From assembly GCA_024180945.1 (NCBI GenBank), contig JAKSGN010000003.1, positions 496,001 through 560,000 on the forward strand: a stretch of DNA of 64,000 nucleotides, given 5' to 3'. The position numbers and the translations under genes were made by a program. The notes beneath the pieces are model-generated. The model saw only the letters and a program-made list of their open reading frames with translations, ran no database searches and had not been told where the DNA came from. Positions 52,605 through 63,530 of this stretch are shown here, one piece after another. The DNA is from Macrophomina tecta. Lineage: Eukaryota > Ascomycota > Dothideomycetes > Botryosphaeriales > Botryosphaeriaceae. Position 1 is the first letter of the stretch, and every line of letters begins with the position of its first letter.

Positions 52605-55076
52605 ATGCCCGAACGCGTGCGCACCGTTTTCGACGACGAAGGAAACGCCGCCAAGGCCTCGAAATCATCCCATAGGCATGACCATTCCGCTCTCAACCCA
52701 AGCAAGAAGCGGAAACTCGATCGCGACGACAAACCGCAACCCAACGACCCGAGACCAAGACCGTCGCATGACGTGACAAAGACCCCGAAGCACCAACACG
52801 CCCAGTCTCCGCACAATTTCAAAAAGCACCATCACAATGGTTCGGATTCCAGGCCGCGTGATGGAGCGAACAAGGTCGAGAAGCGACCGCTGGGACATCT
52901 GGCAAAGAGACGCGAGCAGCTGCTCGGCGTGCGAAAGTCGCTTCCCATCTGGGCCCACCAAGAAGAGATTCGGCAGTCGTTACAAGGAGAAAAGGATGTC
53001 CTGATTCTCGTTGGTGAGACTGGTTCCGGTAAATCGACACAGGTTCCGCAGTTCCTGCTCAATGAATCCTGGCTCGGCGGCTCCATGATCGCCATAACCC
53101 AGCCACGTCGTGTTGCCGCCATATCGCTCGCCCGCCGTGTCGCTGAGGAGATGGGCACACCACTTGGAGATTCGTCGCCTGCGAGTAAGGTCGGATACAG
53201 CGTTCGTTTCGACATCTCGACGTCGCCGAGCACAAGGATAAAATTCTTAACTGAGGGCATGCTGTTGCAGGAGCTGCTGCGCGATCCGTGGTTGAAGGCA
53301 TACGGCTCAGTCGTGGTGGATGAGGTACACGAGAGAAGCGTCAACGTGGATCTCGTCCTTGGTTTCTTGAGGAGGATTGTTTGCGGAGACTGGAAGAAGC
53401 ATAGGAATGGAAGGAGATTGAAAGTCGTGGTGATGAGTGCCACGGCAGATACCCAACGCCTACTGAAATTCTTCGATCAAGGATTCAACCAGGCAGAAGG
53501 AAAGCCGGACCTCGCGTTGGAGGACAAGACGCATAGTGTGAATGGAACGGACATCAACACTTTGAGGGAAGGGGGGAACAAGAAGAAGAACAAGAACTTG
53601 GTTCCTCAGACTTCTGCAAAAAGCATCCCTACCAGGGTTAAAGACTCTGAGGAGGACTCCGAGCATGAACATCACCGGGCGATATCTGCATGCTATATCG
53701 AAGGACGCATGTACCCGGTCAAAGTCAACTACCTACCGGAGCCAACTCAGGATTTTGTCGAGGCCGCGCTGAAAACTATCTTCCAAGTGCACATCAAGGA
53801 GCCTCTACCAGGAGACATCCTCGTTTTTCTCACAGGACAAGACACAGTCGAGGCTTTGGAGAAGCTAGTGAACGAATATGCGGCTGGATTATCCTCAGAT
53901 GTCCCCAAAATTCTCACCCTTCCTCTCTTCGCGGCTCTTCCCCAGAACCTACAACAGCGGGTCTTTCAGCCGGCTCCTCCAAGGACCCGAAAGGTCATTC
54001 TCAGTACCAACATTGCTGAGACTTCAGTCACGGTCCCCGGTGTACGGCACGTCATCGACAGTGGCAAATCCAAGATCAAGCAGTTCCGTCCCGCGCTGAA
54101 TCTTGACTCGCTTCTAGTTAAGCCAATCTCGCAATCAGCAGCCATTCAACGGAAGGGTCGTGCCGGCCGTGAAGACAAGGGTAACTGCTATCGCCTATAC
54201 ACCGAAAAGGACTACCTCGCATTACAAAAGGACACGACACCCGAAATCCTCCGATGCGACCTCAGCGCGGCGCTGCTCACCATGAAAGCACGCGGCGTGA
54301 CCGACGTCCTCAACTTTCCCTTCCTTGACCCCCCACCCCGCGAAGCCCTCGAAAAGGCCCTCCTCCTACTCTTCCAACTCGGCGCCCTTAACGACACTGG
54401 CGACATCAGCGAAATCGGCCTCCAAATCGCCAAGCTACCTCTCACGCCGACGCTCGGCCGCTGCATCGTCGAAGCCGCGAGCGAGGAGCGCCAGTGCGTT
54501 GAGCAGGTCATCGACATCGTCGCCGCTCTCAGCGTCGAGAACGTCTTCCTCAACGTCATCACTGAGGAGAAGCGCGAGCTCGCGGAGCTCGCACGCCGCG
54601 AACTGTTCCGCCGCGAGGGCGACCACCTCACCCTCCTTGTCACAGTCCAGGCTTACGCAACTGAGCACGTGGACCGTAAGGCTTGGTGCGAGGCCCGCTT
54701 CATCAGCCATCGCGCCATGCAGAACGTTATGGATATCCGAAAGCAGCTGCGCGCGCTGTGTGCGCAGCTTGGGTTATTCAAGCCCAGTCCCACGAACGAA
54801 CCGCAGGGTATGACTGAGGCATTGGCGAATAGCGTGCTGTTGTCCCTGTTGAGGGGTTTTGCGCCTAACACGGCGCGGTTAATGCCGGATGGTAGTTATA
54901 AGACTTTGGTTGGCAATCAGACTGTGGCGATACATCCAAGCAGCGTACTGTTCGGGAAGAAGGTTGAGGCAATTTTGTTTTCGGAATTCGTATTTACGAA
55001 TCGAAGCTACGCGAGAGGCGTTAGTGCAGTGCGGCTGGATTGGGTGGCGGAGGCTCTCGGGGCGCAGGGGGCGTGA
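52605..55076 (+). CDS. DEAH-box RNA helicase, Dhr2/DHX33-like
   Basis: An 823-residue single exon. After a basic, low-complexity N-terminus (residues 1-110) the helicase core shows motif I GETGSGKS (137-144), Ia TQPRRVAA, II DEVH (238-241) in VVVDEVHERS, III SAT (about 275), IV LVFLTGQDT, V STNIAETSVTVPG and VI QRKGRAGR. The ratchet/WH and OB-fold regions follow (LGALNDTGDISEIGLQIAKL, then PSSVLFGKKVEAILFSEFVF). Overall organisation and length resemble yeast Dhr2, a nucleolar helicase needed for 18S rRNA maturation, and animal DHX33; assignment among DEAH subfamilies is from memory of their layout. An insertion of about 60 residues, Lys/Glu-rich, lies between motifs III and IV. No intron is required. 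Confidence 0.88.
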   Translation: MPERVRTVFDDEGNAAKASKSSHRHDHSALNPSKKRKLDRDDKPQPNDPRPRPSHDVTKTPKHQHAQSPHNFKKHHHNGSDSRPRDGANKVEKRPLGHLAKRREQLLGVRKSLPIWAHQEEIRQSLQGEKDVLILVGETGSGKSTQVPQFLLNESWLGGSMIAITQPRRVAAISLARRVAEEMGTPLGDSSPASKVGYSVRFDISTSPSTRIKFLTEGMLLQELLRDPWLKAYGSVVVDEVHERSVNVDLVLGFLRRIVCGDWKKHRNGRRLKVVVMSATADTQRLLKFFDQGFNQAEGKPDLALEDKTHSVNGTDINTLREGGNKKKNKNLVPQTSAKSIPTRVKDSEEDSEHEHHRAISACYIEGRMYPVKVNYLPEPTQDFVEAALKTIFQVHIKEPLPGDILVFLTGQDTVEALEKLVNEYAAGLSSDVPKILTLPLFAALPQNLQQRVFQPAPPRTRKVILSTNIAETSVTVPGVRHVIDSGKSKIKQFRPALNLDSLLVKPISQSAAIQRKGRAGREDKGNCYRLYTEKDYLALQKDTTPEILRCDLSAALLTMKARGVTDVLNFPFLDPPPREALEKALLLLFQLGALNDTGDISEIGLQIAKLPLTPTLGRCIVEAASEERQCVEQVIDIVAALSVENVFLNVITEEKRELAELARRELFRREGDHLTLLVTVQAYATEHVDRKAWCEARFISHRAMQNVMDIRKQLRALCAQLGLFKPSPTNEPQGMTEALANSVLLSLLRGFAPNTARLMPDGSYKTLVGNQTVAIHPSSVLFGKKVEAILFSEFVFTNRSYARGVSAVRLDWVAEALGAQGA

Positions 55077-55825
55077 TAGAAGAGGTGGGTTTTCCGATCA
55101 TAGAACCAGCTTGAAGCTTTGTGGTGGGCATAGATATACCCGATATGAAACACTTTGATACAGAGAATTGATTCCTACCCGTCGGCACCAAGCCGTACAC
55201 AGAGGGTCTCAGTGACACTGTTGTTCTGGCGCAACGGAAATCATTCAGCAAGCTTGCTATTGTGCGATTTAACTATCGAAGGCGCCATCACAGAAACTAG
55301 AGGTGCTGACACTGAGTCCACGAGATCCACGCAATAGCGTTGGCGTCAAAGAAAGTGCAGTAGCGAGCAAACGGAGCTGTGCCACCGCCGCAACATCGCC
55401 CGCCGTAAAAGCGGAGTTGGGCACTGCTATCCACCCTCAACTTCAAGCATGATCGCAACCTTCGACTTCTTGGTGACGACGTTTGAGTACTGTGTTGAGG
55501 GCCAGATTATGAAAAGTCCGAGATCATCAGGCTTTGTCTGGAAAGACGGCATGCTGCGGCCAGTGACCCTGTTGAGCATTTTTCGGTCTTTACTCTGTGA
55601 CAACTGAGCATATGAGTGAATAAATTCTTTACAATAAAAGGTCATGGAAGCGAGAAAGAGCTGGTAAATTTTTCGGGAAACATCCTGTGACTTAACTGGA
55701 GTCGTGTGAGGCTTACCTCAGCACGCTGTGTAGGGCACGTGCGCGACAAGGCTACAACTCGCGCTCTCGCGTCCTCCTCCATTCATCCACTCCTGACCTT
55801 GTGCACCGCGGCTCGAACAGCCGAC
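55077..55825. other. Intergenic, about 0.75 kb, no supported gene
   Basis: Short frames only; 3' flank of the helicase gene and promoter of the next gene. Confidence 0.5.
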
Positions 55826-56809
55826 ATGAGCGCTCAGCGGCGTGCGCTGCTCCAGAAGAAGCAGAACCAGGCTGAGGAAACCTTCGAGCAGGTACGCAGT
55901 CTTCTCTGGCTTACTCCACAGCTCGACACCGGTCACTCACTCCACCGCATCTTCCAGCTGGAGCAGACTCTCAAGAAGATTCGTAGCAAGTTTCCGGGCT
56001 CCTATGACCGAGTGGAGAAGCTCGTCGCCGATTGTCAGTACATCTACTCGTTCAGGCGCACATCTCCGGACACTGATCCTGCAATAGACGATCCTCACGC
56101 GCAGGCGAATGGCAAACTCAAGATCCCGCCAAAAAAGTCCAAGCTGGCTCTAAGAAAGAGCGCCAATGTTGATCGGAGTTACATGTCTGGTGTTGCCGGA
56201 CGCGTCCAGCAGCTTTCTGTCGATAGCAGCGCGTTAGCCAACACGAAGGGGAAGCAGAACAGGCCGCACGGTCTCGCGGCCATGAACTTCTTTGCTGGCC
56301 GTGAGAACAAGAGTAAGTATTATTCTGCCCGAGTAAATGACATCAGCTTCAATTCCCACAAGTCCAGGAAACCCGCGGCCCCGATTCCTTTCCGGCAGAG
56401 ATCCAACCGCCCTCCGAGATCAAGGTTTTCACTGTCCAATGTAAGTATTTCGGTGCACAGCATTCGTATGTGACTTTTCTGAATAAATAACGTAGGTTCG
56501 AAAGAAGAGCCGGGTGCCTTCCAACGTTGCATTTGTGGACATGCGACCAGGCAGTGCGACCATCCGTGGTACAAGCGCATTTACGAGATCACTGATACGG
56601 CTGTTACTCAAGGCAACGCAGATAAGCGAAAGACTACCATGAAGATGAAGACTGCTCCCCAGAAGAGGACAAAGACCCAGGATACAAACGCTAAGAAGCC
56701 CTACTCCGGGTGTTCTTCACTCGCGAAGCAAAGCTACGGCCAGAGCTGTGATGAGGTGGAAGACGATGAGGAATTCCCCTATGTTCCGAAACAGGAGCCA
56801 CTTGGCTAG
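55826..56809 (+). CDS. Hypothetical protein with a small Cys/His cluster
   Basis: Four exons join in phase: 55826-55891, 55958-56312, 56363-56440 and 56496-56809, giving 270 residues. Intron 1 (66 nt) is in frame and lacks stops, so a naive reading keeps it; its GTACGC donor and TTCCAG acceptor and the resulting coiled coil (QKKQNQAEETFEQ joined to LEQTLKKIRSKF) argue for removal. Introns 2 and 3 are 50 and 55 nt. Near the C-terminus FQRCICGHATRQCDHPWYKR could bind zinc (Cys-x-Cys-x-His and Cys-x-His). The rest is basic and hydrophilic (KLKIPPKKSKLALRKSANVD). No family recognised. The acceptor of exon 3 is the one that keeps the longest frame. Confidence 0.6.
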
Positions 56810-58165
56810 ATTGATACTAGACTTGACTACTGGATAGGATTAGAAAGACCTCCTAATGCTAAGTTCGGTAATTTTGCTGTACAGCATTTGAGCGCATGAT
56901 GGATAGCCGCTCTGGGATGCTCGTGATGACGCGACCGTTTGAGTTTCGGCGGTGGAAGAGAAACTCGACCAGCAGTGCAGAGCATCGAGAACCTTCAGGA
57001 AAAGCTGCATGTGCTTGTTGCCATGTATGTAGATATAGGCCCTTGTAGCGTTCTCGCTTAAGCCCGAGCTAGGCCAGAAGAGGAAACACATTGAAGGATG
57101 ATAGCATAACCACGAGGTCCTACGGGAAGATACCAATGTGTACCCCGCAGCATAATATATGCATTGATTACAATCCAACATATATCTAGCAGACGTCACT
57201 ATCCTACTGTAGTCTCAGAGCAATGCTCGGAATACCACAATGTCAACGCCTGCAACATTGAGCTGTTCCGGTAAGTGGACTCTATCAGACATTTTCCCAG
57301 CTGATATAAGACTTACCTATACCCCGATACCCTCTTAGCCATAGCTTCACAATCAATGGTTGATTCGACGCTGTGCTTCGCCCATTCCGTCAATCTATTG
57401 AAGTGTGTTGAGGTTGCGGAGCTTTGTCTTGGACATAGAACATCAACGGCTTTTCCACGCATTGACTTCCGTATGGCTAGTTGAGCAGCTTAAGTGTACC
57501 AAATCTATGACCAATCCAGATCTGACGACATTGATGCGGTTGTTTTTCGCCAGGCCATCATTGGGCAACAATATGTCGTCGCAGCTCGCGCAGGTGCTGT
57601 TTGGGAAAGAAAATTCCAGTCCACAGCCATGAGATGTTGTGAATCTCGGTACGACCGACTATGTTCGGATTATATACGACTCTTTGCTCTGAATACTGTA
57701 TGGCAAAGTTCGGCCAGCAATGCGGAAAACCTGGTGGCGAAGCTATCATTCACAGGAGGGGAATGGTTGCTCTGCTTGGCGTACTTGCCAACACATAGCA
57801 AGATAAAAGGTCGGCTGGCAAAAACCAGTCCGCACACGGCATCCTCTACCTTTCCTCATCAATAATCCTCGATAGCATTACCACCACCTGGGTCTGCGCT
57901 TGCCTTCGGGCCTCCTGCCCCCTCGCCTGTCTGCTTCTGCAGTCTGCTTTCTAGCAGCTGCCAAAGCCCTTTCAGAAGCAGCCCCGGCCTTAAAAATTCA
58001 AGCGCTTGGTCAAAACAGCTTTTCTTCTGCCAAATCCCACACAACGCCGCCGCGCTCCAAGATATTCCGCAACACATCCTCATAATAGCAGACTCGTACG
58101 GGCTCGCCGTTTCAACGCTCCAGCGAAGACAGGTCAACACCACCAAATCCAACCCCACGGCAACA
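56810..58165. other. Intergenic, about 1.35 kb, no supported gene
   Basis: Frames up to about 125 codons on both strands without motifs. The upstream 100 bases of the gene at 58166 are CA-rich. Confidence 0.45.
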
Positions 58166-59491
58166 ATGCAAGCCCAGCACGCGCTCCCGACGCCCCCAAG
58201 GCCGCCGAACGGCTTCCCGCCGCCTGCCAGCCGCCCGCCCATGCACCCGCTCTACCGGCACCTCAACCCGCGCGCAGCCTTTCAGCCCTCGCTCTTCCAC
58301 CCCGCCCACCACCAGCCGGGTCCCTACATCGCGCCGTGCATCGCCGAATTCGACTCCCCTCTGGCCGACCCGAAAGACGCAAGCACGCGCACCTACATCG
58401 GCTGGCTGCCGCGCGACGGCGCCGCGCACGAAGCAGAGTCCTACGAGGCCTTCGAGGACTACGACGCGCAGCCAGCCATGGACGCCGAGCCGTTGCGCGC
58501 CTGCCTGCAGGTCCGCTTCGGCCTGGACCAGGACTACGAGGACGCGGCGAGCGCGGCGGCCGACGGCTGCGACATGCCGGACCCGGACGCATTCGGCCCG
58601 CTGGCGTGGCTGCGCATGCCGGTGCACACGCGGGCGCCCGCGACGGTGCGGCCGGAGGGCGAGAAGAGCGCGTTCGTGTACTTGATGTTCCCGGCCCTGG
58701 TGTGGTACGGCGAGGACGGCGGGCACGAGGGCGAACACGTGCAGGGCGGCATCACCCTCAGCCGCTACGACCTCGACTATGCCATCCCGCCCTACGTCCG
58801 CGCCGCCATGCGCCACGCTGGCTTGACCAGCGGCGATATGTGCTGCGTCGATGTGCGGTGTGCGCGCTACCCGCTGTCGCTCATGCCGGGGAAGTGGATG
58901 CGCTTGGCGTCGCCGGTCGACAACGCGCTGCTGTACGATCTACGCGGGCTGAGTCGCGTGACAGAGTTCAGGTTGCACATGCCCTGGACGGACATGCTGG
59001 AATGGAGGGTAGGGGATACGGCGGAGAGGGTGAAGATCGAGGTCGAGGGCAGGGGTGGAGTGGCGGACTGTGCGAAAGTGAGGGGGAGAGGGCTCTTCCC
59101 TGGGCAGAAGGGCGATGTGGGCTTGGAGGCTTGGGGAAATTTTTTGGAGTGGAGAGAGAAGAGGAGCGGGGGTCATGAGACGGGGATGAAGGTGGTGGGC
59201 GTATGTGATCATAAGATCAGTTCGACGGTGGAAAGGTTGGGACTCGTGATAACGGAGGATGAGGCGCGGGAGATGCACATGCAGGAGATGGAGAAGCAGA
59301 GGAGGAAGAAGAAGCCCAAGGCCCAGGATCGAAGGGCTCGTATGCCACATCGGAGGACTATGTCGGACTATCTCGGTTCTGCTGGTGTCAAGGGACGTGG
59401 TCGTCCCCTTGATGGGAATGAGGCGAAGAATGGCGAGGAGGCCGATGATGTCGATGACGAGATGCGGGTAAAGCGCAAGTCCTCAGGCTGA
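58166..59491 (+). CDS. Hypothetical protein, unrecognised
   Basis: A single exon of 441 residues starting MQAQHALPTPPRPPNGF. The first 55 residues are Pro/His-rich. The middle is a compact, protein-like domain (TYIGWLPRDGAAHEAESYEA, ACLQVRFGLDQDYEDAA, SAFVYLMFPALVWYGEDGG, GITLSRYDLDYAIPPYVRA, YPLSLMPGKWMRLASPVDN). The C-terminal 90 residues are strongly basic (MEKQRRKKKPKAQDRRARM), likely a nuclear localisation signal, and end with an acidic patch. No enzyme motif or known domain is visible. Very high third-position GC in the first 250 codons drops towards the 3' end. The opposite-strand and +2 frames over the same region are Arg/Ala-rich shadows. Confidence 0.65.
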   Translation: MQAQHALPTPPRPPNGFPPPASRPPMHPLYRHLNPRAAFQPSLFHPAHHQPGPYIAPCIAEFDSPLADPKDASTRTYIGWLPRDGAAHEAESYEAFEDYDAQPAMDAEPLRACLQVRFGLDQDYEDAASAAADGCDMPDPDAFGPLAWLRMPVHTRAPATVRPEGEKSAFVYLMFPALVWYGEDGGHEGEHVQGGITLSRYDLDYAIPPYVRAAMRHAGLTSGDMCCVDVRCARYPLSLMPGKWMRLASPVDNALLYDLRGLSRVTEFRLHMPWTDMLEWRVGDTAERVKIEVEGRGGVADCAKVRGRGLFPGQKGDVGLEAWGNFLEWREKRSGGHETGMKVVGVCDHKISSTVERLGLVITEDEAREMHMQEMEKQRRKKKPKAQDRRARMPHRRTMSDYLGSAGVKGRGRPLDGNEAKNGEEADDVDDEMRVKRKSSG

Positions 59492-59960
59492 GTTGCTCAG
59501 GCAATAGCTTCCAGGAAGATGACTTCGGACGATCAAGTCGCAATGCTGCTTCAGGGGCTTTCCGTACAGCCCGTGGAGTTGGCAGAGCTTCACAAGGAGA
59601 ATTCTCAGATGTAATTGCCAGAAGGTTCACAGGCCTTTAGATAGATCCGCTAGGTGAATCTGTACTAATACACACTGCTCTATCTCAGGCCCTCATAGGC
59701 AGAAATCCACAGAAAGTTCAAGTAGTCACCCGAACGTGATCGTCGCCCCAACCCAGCAAAATTTACTTCACATAATTCGTTCGACTGCATCTCGACCAGC
59801 TCAGTCCAAAAATCCCTACTCCGTACGTTCGGACCCAAAGTACCATTTTACCTTGTCACCCTGTATCTTGGTCCCCTCACCCCCCCCCTTCACCAAAAAA
59901 CCACCACCCACCTCCTCCCACTACCCTGTCAACCAACAAATCAATGAACAAACCATTCAA
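59492..59960. other. Intergenic, about 0.47 kb, no supported gene
   Basis: Contains a C-rich stretch near 59881-59890 followed by a CAAT/CAAC-rich segment near 59930-59970. Separates two convergent genes. Confidence 0.45.
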
Positions 59961-60676
59961 TCAATCAATCAAGTTTCCCCCTCCCCCCACGACTGCACCA
60001 CCCCCCAACGTCCCCATCGCGATCAGCACATCGATCAGCCTCTCCAACACCACCCTCAACTCCTCCAAATACCTGTCCCGCGCCCGCACCGGCGCCATCG
60101 CCAGCCCCTCCACCAGTCGGGCCCAGTACTCGTTGTAGCACCTGACGTTAGTCGGCAGCACATTGCGGTCGCCGCCGTACTTCTCGTACGAAGCGGGGCG
60201 GGCAGTGTCGAGGGGAGTGGGGACGCAGCTGGCTGGTCAGGGGCTTGGGGATTGGTGGGCTGAAAAGGGCGAGGGGCTTGCAGTCCGGCGGGCTGAGTGA
60301 GGACGTCTCCCGGGGTAGACTGGAGGGGCCTCTGGGGTTGGGCTGGGGAGGGGAAACGTCTGGGAGCCTGTTGCTGCATCGTCTGCTCCTGCTGCTTCTG
60401 CTTCTGGCACTGCTTGCGGCTGGTGTTCTTGTGCTTGGGCGGGGCAGGAGGCTGGGGAGCTCGTTCCTGTCGGTGCGCCAGACCGACTGCGGGAGCAGCA
60501 AGGCTGGGAGTAGGGTTGAGCTCCACGCTCGGCTCGCGCGCGGAAGGCTGTTGTTCGGGGGATGGAGAGTCGATGGCACCAGCGGCAGAGGCGGTGGCGG
60601 CAGATGAAGAGGCGGTGGCGGCAGATGAAGTAGCGGAGGCGCGCTGTTCGAGGATCATGGACATTTGGGGCTGCAC
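59961..60676 (-). CDS. Probable gene with Pro/Gln-rich region and helical C-terminus, model unresolved
   Basis: Two open stretches look coding. The 3' part, in the frame ending at 59961, reads ARPASYEKYGGDRNVLPTNV, then CYNEYWARLVEGLAMAPVRA and RDRYLEELRVVLERLIDVL, an amphipathic helical segment too coherent for chance. The 5' part, in another frame from about 60676, is Ala/Ser/Gln/Pro-rich (MSMILEQRASATSSAATASS, then QCQKQKQQEQTMQQQAPRRF). Joining them needs an intron ending near 60230, where CAG acceptors exist, but no donor is compelling. An upstream exon may end at CTCCAG near 60685. Composition suggests a transcription or chromatin factor; no domain is identified. Confidence is in the presence of a gene, not in the exact model. 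Confidence 0.4.
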
Positions 60677-61296
60677 TGGAGAAGGATTCGTCCAGTATCT
60701 TGGTGTTGAAGATTCTCAAATAGGAAAGAGAGCTTTTAATGTCAAGCACAAGCTGCGCAACGTTCTGATACGAGCTAAGAATCTTGAAAAAGATGTGGTG
60801 GAGGGCACTGATCATCTGGTGCAGAATCAGTAAGGAACTGCGTATTTGATGTCGGCGCAGGTCATGCTCCTGGGCAGCGCCCTCATCTGGTTGTTCTATG
60901 ACGTGGAGGTGGGTGCACTGGTGCTCTTCAAGTCGTGTATATTGGTCGTGCTCTATAGTGACGATTCTGACCGCGGAAGCGAGCTGTGTTGCGTTGCGCT
61001 GGCAAGTTACCGACCTAGCGTACAAGTGAACTGACATGGAGGGACTGCGAGCACGTTTGCAAGTATCTCTGCAAGCACGATTGCTTGGGCGGTCAGAACG
61101 AGAGAAGAACCATCTCGACGTCATTGGCGGACCGGATATTCTGATGTATCCCTGAACTCCATGCGTTCAGAGGACAGTCTACTGTTAGGAATCGTCGCTG
61201 AAATAGCTACACTTCAGGCATGTTACAGAACACTGGACAAAGAAGTCAGTAGTACTGGTGGGAAAAGGGACAAACGAAATGGGCAAAGCCGCGTCA
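60677..61296. other. Region upstream of the Pro/Gln-rich gene
   Basis: A long minus frame (60237-61124) crosses here. Part of it (SSLLILHQMISALHHIFFKI, then AQLVLDIKSSLSYLRIFN) could be a helical first exon of the gene at 59961, but the rest is not protein-like. No firm feature. Confidence 0.3.
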
Positions 61297-62513
61297 TTAG
61301 CCCACCAACACCGGCCACCCCGTCACAAAATCCACCTTGTTAATCCCAATCCGCTTCTGCCCATCCGCGAACCCGACCTGGGTATCAACATAATGATAAT
61401 AAATCACCGGGCCATAGTTCGGAATGTGGTAAAGCCCCTGCCCGCCCGGCCCGTACACGAAATCGTGGCTGCCGAGCACCTGCGTCCCGCCGTTCTGCGT
61501 GCAAGGCGTATTGTCCATGTCGACCTGTTTCAGGGAAACTTCAGCCATGCCGCTCCAAAGTTCTAAGTTCTTTCCGCGGATACGCCACAAAAAGAGTTTT
61601 AACAGGGGAAGTGGGGAAAAAAAAAAAACCTACAAACGGCCCGCTCGCGCGCTCCGCCCGACACACCATAATCTTGTACTCCTCGCCCTGCCTCGGGCGC
61701 TCCGTATCGTACTTGCAGCACTGCCCGCTCGACCAGAACAGATAATACCATTCCCCAAACTTGAACAGATACGGCCCCTCGGACGATTGGCTGCCGGTCG
61801 AGTTGAACTGGATGTTGTACGGATTGCCGTTCGCGCGGGTGGGCTCGGGGGATGTCAGCGGTACTTGGTAGGTGTTTCCCCAAAAGGATCCGAAGGTGAG
61901 CAGGAAGCTGCCGTCGCCGTCCTGGAAGAGGTTGCCGTCGATGGCGTTGTAGCGCGAGCCGTCGCGCGATGCGACGCCCGTGCTGCCCAGGTCGGTCCAC
62001 GTGCCCGGCTCGAGGGAGGGCGAAGTGGCGACGCCGATGTGAGAGTTCTGCGTGCCCCAGGTGCTGATGGAGTAGTAGAGATAGTAGAGATTGCCGACTT
62101 TGTGGACGTCGGGCGCCTATCGCGGGTGTATGTTTTAGCGAGGAGGTGGAGGGTGGGGTGGAGGTGCGGAGAAGGGATAGTTTATGTTTTTCGTTTTTCT
62201 TGGATTTTCTTTGCATTGTACCGGGATGGTGGCGACAATGGAAAAGAAAAGGGAGCAGCTATACCCATCTGTCGGTATTGTTGTCTAATGCAGTTCCCAC
62301 AGAATCCCAGGGACCGAGGAAGTCATCGGAAGTGAAGATGGACATGCCCCAGGAACCAGCGAAGCGGAACCATTTCCCATCGTCACGCTGAATCAACGAG
62401 CCATCGTGCACGTTGGTACAACCGCCTCGGCACTGCATCGGGGGAGGATAAGTTGGCTGTGCCCATGCTGCCGTGTGCAGAAGGGCAAGAACGAGAAATA
62501 CCAGCTTCAGCAT
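61297..62513 (-). CDS. Secreted GH43 arabinan endo-1,5-alpha-L-arabinosidase
   Basis: An extracellular enzyme that cleaves the arabinan side chains of pectin. Three exons, 62513-62265, 62116-61634 and 61524-61297, join in phase to 319 residues, close to the usual length of fungal endo-arabinanases (about 320). Introns are 148 and 109 nt (GTATAG/GATAG and GTAGGT/AACAG). The signal peptide is MLKLVFLVLALLHTAAWA. The five-bladed propeller active site is recognisable: Asp37 in TNVHDGSLIQRDDG, Asp143 in YNAIDGNLFQDGDGSFLL and the acid Glu196 in SSEGPYLFKFGEWYYLFWS. WAPDVHKVGNLYYLYYS and the terminal VIYYHYVDTQVG also fit the family. A TATA box lies about 90 bases upstream. The call between arabinanase and a related GH43 activity rests on overall similarity and length. 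Confidence 0.92.
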
Positions 62514-62600
62514 TGCCGGGCGCAAGCGATGGAATGAATGAACGAATGAGTGGCTCGTCCCTCGAAAGGATTGCTTGCCAAAGAAACGCGCTGCACGGAA

Positions 62601-62606
62601 TTTATA
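62601..62606 (-). promoter_or_regulatory. TATA box of the arabinanase gene
   Basis: TATAAA on the minus strand about 90 bases upstream of the start at 62513. Confidence 0.55.
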
Positions 62607-63530
62607 TCGATTACTGGCAATGAAGTGTACAGAAAGGTTACCTGCATTTAGCTTTCTAGTTACTTTCAGCTGAGACAACAGGATGTGAACGGATGCTCCC
62701 CCAACACCATTCCAACAGCAACGTCATTGTCTCTCCTGCCTATATTGTGCGGGCGGGTACAAGGCTGAGGGCATTTTAGAGTTTCCGTACCCCTCGTTAG
62801 TACGAGCGCATTGGACATGTTACTCGTTTCCGAGTGATCCGCTGCGACCAGCGGCAGTCCGTAGCCCACCATTCGTGTCGTTCATAATAGTTCCAAGAAT
62901 AGTAAGACCGTGGTCATCCGTTCGACCCAAGACACTGGTAATCTAACTCTATCAACCGAGATCTTGTGCATATCAATATGAGATCTAGGACCCCCTACCG
63001 CCATGGACTTCCGAGGCAGCCAGAGCGGAAGACATCCCAGTACTACACTGCGCACCTGTATTGAAGCCAATATCTAGATAGGCACTGTCGGCTGTTTCAA
63101 GCAGACGCACCCATGCAATTGTTTCAATGCTCTGTAAGCTTGGCGTTGCTTTAAGAGCCTGAGGATGGTGGTCTTTCGGAGATGATTCGGATTTCAATGA
63201 TAGGGTGGAATATTTTTTGGCAGGTAATTGGTGGTATTCTTTCGATATAGCTGGTTAAGCAGCTTCTGCCCATATCACGGGACTCATTTCGCCCGTCGTA
63301 TCAATGTTAAATCAACAAACGCCAAGCCCAAGCCTTTTGTCCCTCATTAATACTCCATGAAACGGTCGTTGAAGCCTCCATAGCTCTTTTGGGTTTTTTT
63401 TCTCTTGGTTGAACCTCCATCCTCGATTCCTTTCCAATCGCTCTCTATGCAACTAAGCAAAGGTAGAAGAACCAAAACAATGCAAGAAAGAAACATCTCC
63501 CACATCTCCTTCAGCTGCTTGATTAGTAAT
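62607..63530. other. Intergenic, about 0.9 kb, no supported gene
   Basis: Promoter of the arabinanase gene and 3' flank of the serine hydroxymethyltransferase gene. Frames up to 70 codons only, apart from the antisense frame at 63347-63739, which is a shadow. Confidence 0.5.

Noticed and set aside
58006..59178. A 390-codon frame overlapping the gene at 58166
   Set aside because: Arg/Ala-rich frame-shifted shadow; the 441-codon frame has normal protein composition and a plausible start.
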